The notes: generated by a model from the letters alone, not told the origin. DNA of 64,000 nt from Pseudonocardiales bacterium (GCA_019243635.1 JAFAUB010000034.1:1-64000), one strand, 5' to 3'. Counted from the first letter of the stretch, positions 25,247-34,154 are shown. Numbers and translations are program-made.

Positions 25247-26377
25247 TCAGATGCTCGGTTCCCGTGCCGTGGTGGGTCGCAGCGCTCGCACGAGATCAGC
25301 GAGTGCCCGCCATTCGGTGCGCACCGCCTCGGGCGCTGTGGCTGCGGGCCGGCCACAGCTGAGGACTCTGACCCGGTCTCGCTGAATGCGGTGAACCAGG
25401 TCGACCGCGGCACCGCCGTCGACGGCTTCGCGCGCCATGCTCACCGCGCTCGCCCAGTCCTCGGTGGCGCCCGCGGCCACCGCCAGCGCGGCCGCGTTGA
25501 GACACACCGTGGCGACCGCCGCGGCCGGTCCCTGCCCCCCGAGCACGCCCAGGAAGTGCTCGACCGTCGTGCGGTCGTCGGCGGCGGCTCGCAGGTCGGA
25601 CAGGGTGCCCCCGCCCAGCCGCAGCGTGTGGGGCTGGATCGGGAACTGCCTGGCGCCGACGTCGAGTACCAGGTCGTCCACGACGCTGATCAGTTCATCG
25701 ACGCCGAGATCGTTGGTGCACAGCCAGACTCGTTTCGGCGCCTGCTGGGCGGCCAGGTGCCGTAAGGTCGGCAGGTGGGAATGCTCGGAGACGCCGATGA
25801 GCTGGGCCGACACCGGCATTGCCGCCAGGAATGGACCTACCGTGTTGACGAAGCGGCCCAGCGTGCGCATCCCCAGCGGCGCCACCGCCCGGCTCAGCGC
25901 GGCGAGCTCGACGGGGTAGACGAAGTAGCCTGCGCACGCGATGTTGTATCGGTCCAGCATCTCGCCGGTCTGCTGGTAACTCGTGGTCAGGGCGATACCG
26001 AGCTGGTCCAGCAGGTCGAAGGACCCGGCCCGGCTGGTGTATCCGCGGGACCCGGTCTTCACCACCGGTACGCCCATGGCGGCGGCGACGAACGCCGCCG
26101 CGGTAGAGATGTTGAACGTGCGCGGCCCGCCGCCGGTACCGACGATGTTGACCGCACCGGGAAACCGGTGATGTGGTTCCGGTCGCCGCTCGTCGAGCGA
26201 CTGGATGAGGATCTTCACCGCGCGGGTGGAGGGCATGTGGGTGGACAGGCAGGCCAGCATGGCAGCGGCCTCGCCCGGGTGGAGCTGCCTGCTGTCCAGG
26301 CGATCCCAGAACGCCCGGCACATGTCCAGGTCGACCGGGCGCCTGCGGTTGATCAGTGCGTCGAGTAGCTCGGGCAT
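25247..26377 (-). CDS. divergent anthranilate phosphoribosyltransferase (TrpD-like)
   Basis: 376 residues of the TrpD family, which transfer phosphoribosyl from PRPP to an aromatic amine. The PRPP-binding motif TFNISTAAAFVAAAMG and the metal pair in NDLGVDELIS are kept. The anthranilate-contacting motif KHGNRS reads KTGSRGYTSRAGS, so the family His and Asn are Thr and Ser, and GTGGDG reads GTGGGP. These changes suggest another amine acceptor. It starts 11 bases after the carrier protein gene. It is probably part of a TrpD-F-C trio that builds a fused pyrrole on a non-anthranilate substrate. Confidence 0.84.
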   Translation of the reverse strand: MPELLDALINRRRPVDLDMCRAFWDRLDSRQLHPGEAAAMLACLSTHMPSTRAVKILIQSLDERRPEPHHRFPGAVNIVGTGGGPRTFNISTAAAFVAAAMGVPVVKTGSRGYTSRAGSFDLLDQLGIALTTSYQQTGEMLDRYNIACAGYFVYPVELAALSRAVAPLGMRTLGRFVNTVGPFLAAMPVSAQLIGVSEHSHLPTLRHLAAQQAPKRVWLCTNDLGVDELISVVDDLVLDVGARQFPIQPHTLRLGGGTLSDLRAAADDRTTVEHFLGVLGGQGPAAAVATVCLNAAALAVAAGATEDWASAVSMAREAVDGGAAVDLVHRIQRDRVRVLSCGRPAATAPEAVRTEWRALADLVRALRPTTAREPSI

Positions 26378-26388
26378 GGTGCGCTCGC

Positions 26389-26640
26389 TTACCCGGTTCG
26401 CCGGGCGTTCTGCACGAACGCACTCATGGCGGTGACAGTGCGGAAGTTGTCCGGTGCGATCTCGATGTCGTCGACCACGACGTCGAACCGGTCCTCCAGC
26501 CAGGCGATGACCCTCAACAGCCCGAGGCTGTCGATGACTCCACCGGACAGGAGGTCGTAGTCGGCGGCCAGTGACTCGGCCGGGACGTCGGGGAGGAACT
26601 CCTCGACGAGGAACTTCGTGATCGTCTGGGTATGATTCAT
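26389..26640 (-). CDS. acyl/peptidyl carrier protein
   Basis: 83 residues with the phosphopantetheine attachment motif GGVIDSLGLLRVI (serine of DSL) and a four-helix carrier-protein pattern. The only carrier protein in the operon. It starts one base after the stop of the adenylation gene, so the two almost certainly work together: the adenylation enzyme loads its amino acid on this protein, and the dehydrogenase acts on the thioester. No phosphopantetheinyl transferase is in the window. Confidence 0.88.
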   Translation of the reverse strand: MNHTQTITKFLVEEFLPDVPAESLAADYDLLSGGVIDSLGLLRVIAWLEDRFDVVVDDIEIAPDNFRTVTAMSAFVQNARRTG

Positions 26641-26641
26641 G

Positions 26642-28195
26642 TCAGCCTTCTGTTCTGCGTAGGCGGGCGACCAGGTGGCGGTCGGGTTTTCCGGTCGAGG
26701 TTCTGGGCAACGGGTCGTCTGTGATGCGGAAGGTCGTGGGAATGGCGGTCAAGGGCAGCTGGTCGGCGCAGAACCGCCGGAGCAGCAGACTGTTGAGCGC
26801 CGACCCCGGGACCCGTCTCGTCTCGGCGTGCAGGAGGTGCCCGGCGACCAGGTCGGGCACGGCCACGACAGCCACCTCGGCGATGTCGGGGTGCGTGCGC
26901 AGGACCCGCTCGACGTCCTCGATGTTGGTCCGCACTCCGCGCACCTTCACCTGAAAGTCCGTGCGTCCCTCCAGGGTGAGTGAGCCGTTCTCGTGGCGGT
27001 GCACGAGGTCACCGGTGCGGAAGTAGCGCAGCGCGTCAGCCCCGTCCGGATGTGCGACGAAGCGGCTCTCGTGGTCCGGGAGACCGAGGTAGCCGGAGGT
27101 CTGGAACGGTGTCGACACATACAGCTCACCTGTTCCCGGTCCGGTCCGTATGGTGCCGTCCTCGTTGACCAGCAGCGCCCGCACCCCGGGCAGGGGGTCA
27201 CCTAAGGGCAGCGCACTGGTCGGCAGGTCCGTGGGGTCGATCTCATACGACAGGCTGTCGTTGGTTTCCGTGCAGCCGTACAGGTTGTACAGCCGAGCGC
27301 TGGGGAACATGCCGGGGAGCTGAACCAGGCACTGTGGCGCGATACTGTCCCCGGTCACGACGACATGGCGCACGCTACTGAGTTCGCCTGCGTCGTCCCG
27401 GTTCACCCGGGTGAGGAGCTGATAGAACATCGGGACGGCCTGCACCAGCTCGACCTCATGGCGTATGAGCAGGTCACGGAGATACTCGCCACTGGTCGCC
27501 TGAGACGGTTCCACCAACACGACGCATCCGCCGTGTTTGAGGGTGGCCCAGATATCCAGCAGGCACAGGTCGAAGCTCAGCGGGCTGACGTTGAGTACCG
27601 ACCGGCCCGCTCCCAGCTCGAACTGCCTGCCCGCCCAGTCGGTGAACCGGTCCACCGCGCCCTCGCTCAACGGCACGATTTTCGGTGGCCCGGTGGAACC
27701 GGAGGTGGTGAGCATGAACGTCACCGCTTCGGGATCGGGTGAGAACGACCGGACGCCGCTGTTGTGCCGGGTGTGGTTGTGCCGGGTGCCATCCGTACCC
27801 GGTACAACCGCCCAGGAATACCGGCCGGATGACGAGTCCGAGACGGTCAGCACTCGGGTGCATCCGGCGCGACGGAAGAGCTCCTGAAGCGTATGCTCGG
27901 GAAGCGTGGTGGAGGGCAGCAGGAAGGAACGCTGATCCATCAGGCACGCGAGAACGAGGGCGACCGAGTCCGGAGACTTCGCGCACCGCACACCGATCGG
28001 CGCCGCGCCGATGTCCGCTTCGCTGAGCTCTGCTTTGGCGCGCAGCGCCCGGTCATTCAGTTCTCGGTAACTGACCGGCTCACCGCGCCAGACCAGAGCC
28101 GGTCCGTCCGGGAAACCTCGCACGTTCGCGGAGAATGACTCCACGAACGACTGTGAAGACAACTGCGTCCGCACGGTCCGGGTAGTCGTCACCAT
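26642..28195 (-). CDS. stand-alone amino-acid adenylation enzyme (PltF-like)
   Basis: 517 residues from the ATG at 28195, preceded by AGGAAG. It has all core motifs of NRPS adenylation domains: LTTSGSTGPPK, NLYGCTETND, YFRTGDLV, DFQVKVRG and the C-terminal lysine motif STGKPDR. Reading the pocket by eye against GrsA gives D-L-L at positions 235, 236 and 239 and L at 322, as in proline-activating PltF and RedM, although the other positions differ, so specificity is uncertain. First gene of the ten-gene operon. Frames extending upstream to 28681 lack a ribosome site and known domain. Confidence 0.85.
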   Translation of the reverse strand: MVTTTRTVRTQLSSQSFVESFSANVRGFPDGPALVWRGEPVSYRELNDRALRAKAELSEADIGAAPIGVRCAKSPDSVALVLACLMDQRSFLLPSTTLPEHTLQELFRRAGCTRVLTVSDSSSGRYSWAVVPGTDGTRHNHTRHNSGVRSFSPDPEAVTFMLTTSGSTGPPKIVPLSEGAVDRFTDWAGRQFELGAGRSVLNVSPLSFDLCLLDIWATLKHGGCVVLVEPSQATSGEYLRDLLIRHEVELVQAVPMFYQLLTRVNRDDAGELSSVRHVVVTGDSIAPQCLVQLPGMFPSARLYNLYGCTETNDSLSYEIDPTDLPTSALPLGDPLPGVRALLVNEDGTIRTGPGTGELYVSTPFQTSGYLGLPDHESRFVAHPDGADALRYFRTGDLVHRHENGSLTLEGRTDFQVKVRGVRTNIEDVERVLRTHPDIAEVAVVAVPDLVAGHLLHAETRRVPGSALNSLLLRRFCADQLPLTAIPTTFRITDDPLPRTSTGKPDRHLVARLRRTEG

Positions 28196-28752
28196 TGCTG
28201 ATCTTCCTATTTCGTCGGTGCCGTCCTCGGCCTCGGTCCGCACCCCGCCGCTATCCGGCCCGGCCGTCGAGGGCCCGCTGGTGAGCCCGCCTGATGCGGG
28301 CCTCACCGAGAGATAGGGACCGGGGTTACCCGACCGGACCCGGTGCGGGGTAGGTCTGCTCGTCACCGCGGGCCCGGGAGCGGGAGCCTGCCGGCCTCCC
28401 GCCCCACCGCCGCCCGGGTACCGGGCTGTGACCGGTGGGGGTCCAGTGACGGTTGAGAGCCAGTGGTGTGCCCCGAAGGTGGTACGAGGTATCAACCGCC
28501 CATCCGGCGCACTCTTCATAGAGGACCACCTCCGGCGGAGGAAGGGATCGCCGATGACACCCCGCACCTCGATGCGTGGGCGAGCTCGTGCGGACGGAGC
28601 GCCCGGGCTCGGTGACAGGTCCCGGCCAGACTCGTGGGGGAACTCACCTCGCACCACTCCTTCAGCATTGCGGGCGGTCACCGGAGCGATCTTGCTGCGG
28701 CGACCTTCTCCACGGTGGCATTCGACCGGCGACCGTCGCCATGCGCTCTTTT
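28196..28752. other. divergent intergenic region between the operon and luxR-like genes
   Basis: About 560 bases between the divergent starts of the adenylation gene and the first LuxR gene. An open frame continues upstream from the LuxR gene but shows no domain or ribosome site. The promoter of the operon must lie here, though I cannot place it with confidence. The last 110 bases resemble the region before the second LuxR gene (for example CTCCACGGTGGCATTCGACC is common to both). Confidence 0.5.
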
Positions 28753-28781
28753 GCGTACGCTATACGCCCTTCTGCGTACGC
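28753..28781. promoter_or_regulatory. paired GCGTACGC palindromes before luxR-like gene 1
   Basis: Two copies of the self-complementary octamer GCGTACGC at 28753-28760 and 28774-28781 have centres 21 bases apart, two turns of the helix, with TATACG between them. A related but degenerate pair (ATACGTAC, GTGTACGCC) precedes the second LuxR gene. This arrangement suits binding by a dimer of dimers and is a candidate operator for the LuxR proteins or another regulator. Confidence 0.45.
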
Positions 28782-28802
28782 CGATCGGATCATGGAGTCG
28801 TC

Positions 28803-29558
28803 ATGACGCGTACACCTCTGACCGAGTCTGATCTCAGTTACCACACCGAGGGGCTACCCGACCGTGATGCCTATCTCACGGTCGCGTCGGCGTGCCTGGG
28901 AGAGGCCCTGCCTGGCGACCTCAGAGCGTGGCGCAGTTTCGACCTCGTCAACCCGGAGAGGAAGAGGTGGTTCAGCGAAGCGAACGCATACCGTATGCCC
29001 GACGTGGTCGATGCGGTGATAGCTGAACACCCCTTTGTGGCGCACCGGCTGACGCATCCTGAGTCCGAACCGGTCCTGCGCGTCAGCGACTGTGTCTCCG
29101 ATCGCGTGTTCCGATCGAGCCGGGTGTACCGTGAGCTGTTTGTCCCCGTGGGCGCTCGCTACCAGCTGACCATCGCCACCGGTGGGGACCACACCGTGGT
29201 CAGCAGCTGGTTCGTCAAACGCTCGATCCAAGATTTCGCCGAGGCCGATCTGCGGCAGGCGCGTCACTTGCAGCCCTTGCTGGCTCTCCTGGATGCCTTC
29301 TACTCATCCTCCCCGGTACGCCGGACTGACAGTGCGCGCATCGAGGAGGCTCGGAGACGCACGCGCCTCACCGTCCGCGAGCTGGACGTCCTCACCCTCC
29401 TCGCGGACGGGCTGAGTGCCCAACAGATCGCGCGACTCAGACGGATCAGCGTCCGCACGGTTCAAAAACACCTCGAAAACATCTACCAGAAGCTGGAATG
29501 TCACGACCGCCTACTCGCGGTCGACAAGGCTCGGCAACTGGGGCTCCTGGGCAGCTAG
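28803..29558 (+). CDS. LuxR-type regulator 1 of a tandem pair
   Basis: 251 residues. The last 65 are a LuxR/GerE helix-turn-helix (LTVRELDVLTLLADGLSAQQIARLRRISVRTVQKHLENIYQKL). The first 180 residues match no sensor domain I recognise; there is no response-regulator aspartate or autoinducer motif. It is about 80% identical by eye to the next gene. It faces away from the ten-gene operon and is its most likely regulator. The ATG at 28803 is preceded by CATGGAGTCGTC in both paralogues. Confidence 0.8.
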   Translation: MTRTPLTESDLSYHTEGLPDRDAYLTVASACLGEALPGDLRAWRSFDLVNPERKRWFSEANAYRMPDVVDAVIAEHPFVAHRLTHPESEPVLRVSDCVSDRVFRSSRVYRELFVPVGARYQLTIATGGDHTVVSSWFVKRSIQDFAEADLRQARHLQPLLALLDAFYSSSPVRRTDSARIEEARRRTRLTVRELDVLTLLADGLSAQQIARLRRISVRTVQKHLENIYQKLECHDRLLAVDKARQLGLLGS

Positions 29559-29747
29559 CGACCAGGACCGTTCACACCCTCATGAGGATCCCGGTGCCGA
29601 TCACGAGCCAAGCTCCTTCAGCGTTACGGGAGAATTACGGTGGCCAACGGAGCGATCTCACCGCGGGATCCGCTCCACGGTGGCATTCGACCGGCACCAT
29701 CGACATACGTACTTTCGTGTACGCCGCTTTCGAATCATGGAGTCGTC

Positions 29748-30569
29748 ATGACGTGTACACCTCTGACCGAGTCTGATCTCAGTTACCACACCGATGGGCT
29801 GTCCGACCGTGATACCTACCTCACGGTCGCGTCGGCGTGCCTGAGCGAGGCCCTGCCTGGCGACCTCACCGGGTGGTACAGGGTCGACCTCGCCAACCCC
29901 CCGGTGAAGGTGTGGTACGACGACCCACAGGCTTACCGCATGGGCGACGTGCGTGATGCGGTGATAGCTGAACACCCCGTCGTGGCGCACCGGCTGGCGC
30001 ATCCTGAGTCCGAACCGGTCCTGCGCGTCAGCGACCGCATCTCCGATCGCGTGTTCCGATCGAGCCGGGTGTACCGCGAGGTATTCGTCCCTCTGGGCGC
30101 TCGCTACCAACTGACCATCTCCACCGATGGGGACGATACCGTAACCAGCGGCTGGATCGTCAAACGCTCGGTCCGAGATTTCACCGAGACCGATCTGCGG
30201 CACGCTCGTCGCCTGCAGCCTCTGCTGGCCCTGCTGAACACGATCTACTCATACTCCCCGGTACGTCGGACTGACAGTGCGCGCATCGAGGAGGCTCGGA
30301 GACGCGCGCGGCTCACCGTCCGCGAGCTGGACGTCCTCACCCTGCTCGCGAACGGGCTGAGTGCCCATCAGATCGCGCGACTCAGACGGATCAGCGTCCG
30401 CACGGTTCGAAAACATCTCGAAAACATCTACCAGAAGCTGGGATGTCACGACCGCCTGCTCGCGGTCAACAAGGCTCGGTCCCTGGGACTCCTGCGTAGC
30501 GCCCAAGGGGCGCTGGCAGGGAGCGGAGACAGAACGAGCCACCCCGGTAACCGGCCGGTGGTCGGCTGA
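29748..30569 (+). CDS. LuxR-type regulator 2 of a tandem pair
   Basis: 273 residues, a tandem duplicate of the previous gene including its promoter-proximal DNA. Shared stretches include TPLTESDLSYHTDGL and SDRVFRSSRVYRE. The helix-turn-helix is intact. It differs mostly in residues 40-75 (GWYRVDLANPPVKVWYDDPQAYRMGDVRDAV), so ligand or partner preference may have diverged. It has an extra C-terminal tail of about 20 residues. Lies 189 bases after paralogue 1 with its own upstream region. Confidence 0.8.
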   Translation: MTCTPLTESDLSYHTDGLSDRDTYLTVASACLSEALPGDLTGWYRVDLANPPVKVWYDDPQAYRMGDVRDAVIAEHPVVAHRLAHPESEPVLRVSDRISDRVFRSSRVYREVFVPLGARYQLTISTDGDDTVTSGWIVKRSVRDFTETDLRHARRLQPLLALLNTIYSYSPVRRTDSARIEEARRRARLTVRELDVLTLLANGLSAHQIARLRRISVRTVRKHLENIYQKLGCHDRLLAVNKARSLGLLRSAQGALAGSGDRTSHPGNRPVVG

Positions 30570-30605
30570 TGAGATGAGCGCTGAGGTGACGATCGGCTCC
30601 TGCGG

Positions 30606-31046
30606 CTACCGCCTGACGTGCCTCACCAGGTGGCGAGCGACTGTGCCGAGGCCGTGGGTTGGGGTGCAGGCCCCGCCGCCGCAGCTGCACCCGGCGCAAC
30701 CACCCGTCGGCGCCGGCATGGCGGCGGCTACCCGGTGACCCAGCAACCCGCCGGCGAGTAGCAGTCCGACCGCGCCGGTACCGGCCACCGCGACGATCAC
30801 CGTGAGCGCCGGGCCACCCGTCCCGAAAGCCAGCGCGCCGCCGGCGGCGCAGACCGCGCCGGCCGCGAGCACCGGTGGGGCGGCCACCCGGTTGGCCGCG
30901 CTGAAGGCGGCTTCGGAGCGCAGCGTCGCGGGGGTGCGAACGCCGGCGAACCGGTTGCGTGGCAACCGTCGCCGCCAGCCGAGCAGACCGACGGCGAGCA
31001 GACCGGCCCCAGCGACCAGCAGCGCTATCCCGAACAGCGCGGACAC
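30606..31046 (-). CDS. SdpI-family membrane protein with cysteine-rich tail
   Basis: 146 residues with three to four membrane helices and the SdpI loop RNRFAGVRTPATLRSEAAFSAANR. SdpI relatives give immunity to a killing peptide in Bacillus, but the actinobacterial members are of unknown role. The C-terminal tail GGCAGCSCGGGACTPTHG has four cysteines in twelve residues and could bind metal, which is not typical of SdpI. Convergent with LuxR 2 and divergent from the leuS leader. Confidence 0.75.
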   Translation of the reverse strand: MSALFGIALLVAGAGLLAVGLLGWRRRLPRNRFAGVRTPATLRSEAAFSAANRVAAPPVLAAGAVCAAGGALAFGTGGPALTVIVAVAGTGAVGLLLAGGLLGHRVAAAMPAPTGGCAGCSCGGGACTPTHGLGTVARHLVRHVRR

Positions 31047-31118
31047 GGCGGCCAGGATACCGGCGCCGGGAGCGCCGTCGGTGAGCCTGCTTGGGGTTGA
31101 CCTGCTATCGTCGCCGCC

Positions 31119-31157
31119 ATGAGCACCGCCCGCCGGCTCCTTCCTGGGCTGCGCTGA
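31119..31157 (+). CDS. leuS leader peptide
   Basis: Encodes MSTARRLLPGLR. Leucine codons CTC-CTT at residues 7-8 and CTG at residue 11, next to arginine codons. It is probably leaderless, because the -10 hexamer lies eight bases upstream. Stalling at the leucine codons when charged tRNA-Leu is scarce would alter folding of the following RNA. Too short to have a function as a protein. Confidence 0.55.
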   Translation: MSTARRLLPGLR

Positions 31158-31180
31158 CCGGCGGATCGCCTCAGCGCGGC

Positions 31181-31212
31181 AACCCCCTACGGCCTGGAGT
31201 GCCTAGGGGGTT
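31181..31212 (+). terminator. attenuator hairpin upstream of leuS
   Basis: AACCCCCTA (31181-31189) pairs with TAGGGGGTT (31204-31212), with three more inner pairs (GGC/GCC). It is followed by TTCCTGTTT. It lies 24 bases after the leader-peptide stop and 52 before leuS. Confidence 0.65.
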
Positions 31213-31263
31213 TCCTGTTTCCTGAGGATGTCGCTGATCGGGGCCTAGCCCGGAAGGACGACC

Positions 31264-34143
31264 GTGAGCAGTACCGATGACGGGGGCGCCCCGCCGCACC
31301 GCTACACCGCGACCCTGGCCGGTGCGATCGAGCGCCGCTGGCAGCGCCGCTGGACCGAGCGGGGCACGTTCCACGCGCCCAACCCGGTCGGACCTCTGCG
31401 GCCCGCCGACGGCGCTGCGGTGCCTGCGAACAAGCTGTTCGTGCAAGACATGTTCCCCTACCCGTCCGGGGCCGGGCTGCACGTCGGGCATCCGCTGGGC
31501 TACATCGGCACCGACGTCTTCGCCCGCTACCAGCGGATGGTCGGGCGAAACGTGCTGCACACCATGGGCTTCGACGCGTTCGGACTGCCCGCCGAGCAGT
31601 ATGCGGCCGAGACCGGCACCCACCCGCGGAGCACCACCGAGACGAACATCGAGTTCTTCCTGGCGCAGATCCGCCGGCTGGGGCTGGGCCACGACGAGCG
31701 TCGCCGAGTCTGCACCACCGATGTCGAGTACTACCGCTGGACCCAGTGGATCTTCTTGCAGATCTACAACGCGTGGTACGACACCGAGGCGCGGCGAGCC
31801 CGCCCGGTCGTCGAGCTGGAGAACGAGTACGCGCGGGGCGCGCGGTCCACACCGGATGGTCGGCCCTGGGGCGAGCTGACCCGCGACGAGCAGCGGGAGA
31901 TCATCGACTCGCGACGGTTGGTCTACTTGTCGCAGGCACCGGTGAACTGGTGCCCGGGGTTGGGCACCGTGCTGGCCAACGAGGAGGTCACCGCCGAGGG
32001 CCGCAGCGACCGCGGCAACTTCCCGGTGTTCCGGCGCAACCTGCGGCAGTGGATGATGCGGATCACCGCCTACGCCGACCGGCTGCTCGACGACCTGGAC
32101 CGGCTGGACTGGCCTGAGAAGGTCAAGACCATGCAGCGCAACTGGATCGGGCGCTCCCACGGTGCCCGGATCCGGTTCGCGGCCGCCGGTGGTTCTGGCA
32201 GAGCTACCACCGTCGAGGTGTTCACGACCCGCCCCGACACCCTGTTCGGCGCGACCTACCTGGTGCTGGCACCTGAGCATCCGCTGGTCTCCGAGCTCGT
32301 CGCCGGGCAGTGGCAGCCCGGCGTGGACAGTCGCTGGATCGGTGGCGCCGTCACCCCGGCGGAGGCGGTCGCGCGATACCGCCGGGCCGTCGCGCGGCGC
32401 TCCGAGCTGGAGCGTCAGGAGAGCCGGGACAAGACGGGGGTCTTCACCGGGGCCTACGCCCTCAACCCGGCCGCAGGCCGGCGGATCCCGGTGTTCATCG
32501 CCGACTACGTGCTGATGGGCTACGGCACCGGCGCGATCATGGCGGTGCCCGGGCAGGATCAGCGCGACTGGGACTTCGCCGAAGCCTTCGGGCTGCCGAT
32601 CGTGCGCACCGTCGCCCCGCCGGAGGGTTTCGAAGGGCGGGCCTACCTCGGTGAGGGTCCGGCGATCAACTCGTCGTTCCTGGACGGGTTGGGCGTCGAG
32701 GAGGCCAAGAAAATGATCACTACCTGGCTGGAGGCGGGCGGCGCCGGTGAGGGCACCGTGCAGTACAAGCTGCGCGACTGGCTGTTCGCCCGGCAGCGGT
32801 ACTGGGGTGAGCCGTTCCCGATCGTCTACTCCGAGGACGGCCGGCCGCACCCGCTGCCGGAGTCGATGCTGCCCGTCGAGCTGCCCGACGTGGCGGACTA
32901 CTCGCCGACCACGTTCGACCCCGACGACGCGGACTCCGAGCCGGCCCCCCCGCTGGCCAAGGCCACCGACTGGGTTCAGGTGCGGCTAGACCTCGGTGAC
33001 GGGGTGCAGACCTACCGCCGGGACACCAACGTGATGCCGCAGTGGGCGGGTTCGTGCTGGTACCAGCTGCGCTATATCGACCCGCACAACTCCGAAGCGA
33101 TGTGCGACCCGGTCAACGAGCGGTACTGGATGGGCCCCCGGCCGCAGCTGCACGGTCCGGACGACCCGGGCGGCCTGGACCTGTACGTCGGTGGCGTGGA
33201 GCACGCGGTGCTGCACCTGCTGTACTCCCGGTTCTGGCACAAGGTCCTCTACGACCTGGGGTACGTGTCCTCGGAGGAGCCCTACCGGCGGCTGTACAAC
33301 CAGGGCTACATCCAGGCCTACGCCTACACCGACGCGCGCGGCGTGTACGTCCCCGCCGAGGAGGTGCTCGAAGCGCCCGAGGGCCGGTATACCTGGCGTG
33401 GTGAGCAGGTCTGGCGTGAGTACGGCAAGATGGGCAAGAGCCTGCGCAACTCCGTCTCGCCGGACGAGATGAGCGACGCCTACGGCGCCGACACACTGCG
33501 GGTGTACGAGATGTCCATGGGCCCACTGGACGCCTCGCGGCCATGGGCGACCAAGGATGTCATCGGAGCGCACCGGTTTCTGCAGCGCCTGTGGCGCAAC
33601 CTGGTCGACGAGGACACCGGCGAGCTGCGGGTGGTGAACACCCCGCTGGACCCGGACGCCGAGCCGGACCTGAGCACCTTGCGGGCGCTGCACCGGGCCA
33701 TCGCCGGGGTCCGTGACGACTACGCCGCTCTGCGGCTGAACACCGCGATCGCCAAGCTGATCGAGCTGAACAACCACGTCACCAAGGTGTACGGCGCAGG
33801 CCCGGGAACCCCGAGAGAGGTGGCCGAGCCGCTGGTGCTGCTGCTGGCCCCGGTGGCACCGCATCTCGCCGAGGAGCTGTGGTCACGACTGGGGCACGGC
33901 GAGTCGCTGGCGCACGGACCCATGCCGCAGACGGACCGGCGCTACCTGGTCGAGGACACCGTGGAGTACCCGATCCAGATCAACGGGAAGGTCCGCACCC
34001 GGGTGATGGTACCCACCTCGGCCGGACCGGACGAGGTGCGTGCCGCGGCCCTAGCACAAGCGCGCGGCGCCGCGCTGATCAACGGCGAGGAGCCCCGCCA
34101 GGTCATCGTAGTCCCCGGCCGACTCGTCAACATCGTCCGCTGA
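31264..34143 (+). CDS. leuS: leucyl-tRNA synthetase
   Basis: Charges tRNA-Leu with leucine. 959 residues, full length for the actinobacterial enzyme. The class I HIGH motif is in [16 protein letters not shown] (HVGH near residue 74), and KMSKS is KMGKS at 722-726. The editing domain (residues about 230-430) includes [25 protein letters not shown]. The GTG at 31264 follows GGAAGGACG. It is probably regulated by the attenuator just upstream and terminated by the hairpin pair at 34155-34217, which it shares with ino1. Confidence 0.97.
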   Translation: MSSTDDGGAPPHRYTATLAGAIERRWQRRWTERGTFHAPNPVGPLRPADGAAVPANKLFVQDMFPYPSGAGLHVGHPLGYIGTDVFARYQRMVGRNVLHTMGFDAFGLPAEQYAAETGTHPRSTTETNIEFFLAQIRRLGLGHDERRRVCTTDVEYYRWTQWIFLQIYNAWYDTEARRARPVVELENEYARGARSTPDGRPWGELTRDEQREIIDSRRLVYLSQAPVNWCPGLGTVLANEEVTAEGRSDRGNFPVFRRNLRQWMMRITAYADRLLDDLDRLDWPEKVKTMQRNWIGRSHGARIRFAAAGGSGRATTVEVFTTRPDTLFGATYLVLAPEHPLVSELVAGQWQPGVDSRWIGGAVTPAEAVARYRRAVARRSELERQESRDKTGVFTGAYALNPAAGRRIPVFIADYVLMGYGTGAIMAVPGQDQRDWDFAEAFGLPIVRTVAPPEGFEGRAYLGEGPAINSSFLDGLGVEEAKKMITTWLEAGGAGEGTVQYKLRDWLFARQRYWGEPFPIVYSEDGRPHPLPESMLPVELPDVADYSPTTFDPDDADSEPAPPLAKATDWVQVRLDLGDGVQTYRRDTNVMPQWAGSCWYQLRYIDPHNSEAMCDPVNERYWMGPRPQLHGPDDPGGLDLYVGGVEHAVLHLLYSRFWHKVLYDLGYVSSEEPYRRLYNQGYIQAYAYTDARGVYVPAEEVLEAPEGRYTWRGEQVWREYGKMGKSLRNSVSPDEMSDAYGADTLRVYEMSMGPLDASRPWATKDVIGAHRFLQRLWRNLVDEDTGELRVVNTPLDPDAEPDLSTLRALHRAIAGVRDDYAALRLNTAIAKLIELNNHVTKVYGAGPGTPREVAEPLVLLLAPVAPHLAEELWSRLGHGESLAHGPMPQTDRRYLVEDTVEYPIQINGKVRTRVMVPTSAGPDEVRAAALAQARGAALINGEEPRQVIVVPGRLVNIVR

Positions 34144-34154
34144 GTAATGCTCTT

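Larger units (their letters stand above)
31106..31263 (+). promoter_or_regulatory. leuS leader region with probable transcription attenuator
   Basis: TATCGT at 31106-31111 is a plausible -10 that would start the transcript at the ATG at 31119. That ATG opens a 12-residue peptide with three leucines, followed by a terminator hairpin at 31181-31212 and then leuS at 31264. The order promoter, leucine-containing leader peptide, terminator, leucine gene is the classic layout of ribosome-mediated attenuation. Confidence 0.6.

Noticed and set aside
21521..26377. The housekeeping tryptophan operon
   Set aside because: trpE, trpG, trpA and trpB are absent, the order is interrupted by unrelated biosynthetic genes, and all three trp-like proteins have altered recognition motifs.
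28428..28802. N-terminal extension of LuxR 1 by about 125 codons
   Set aside because: The extension has no ribosome site or domain, and the paralogue starts at the equivalent ATG at 29748.
31171..32850. 559-codon minus-strand frame opposite leuS
   Set aside because: Antisense to an unambiguous leuS, low-complexity composition and no recognisable domain.
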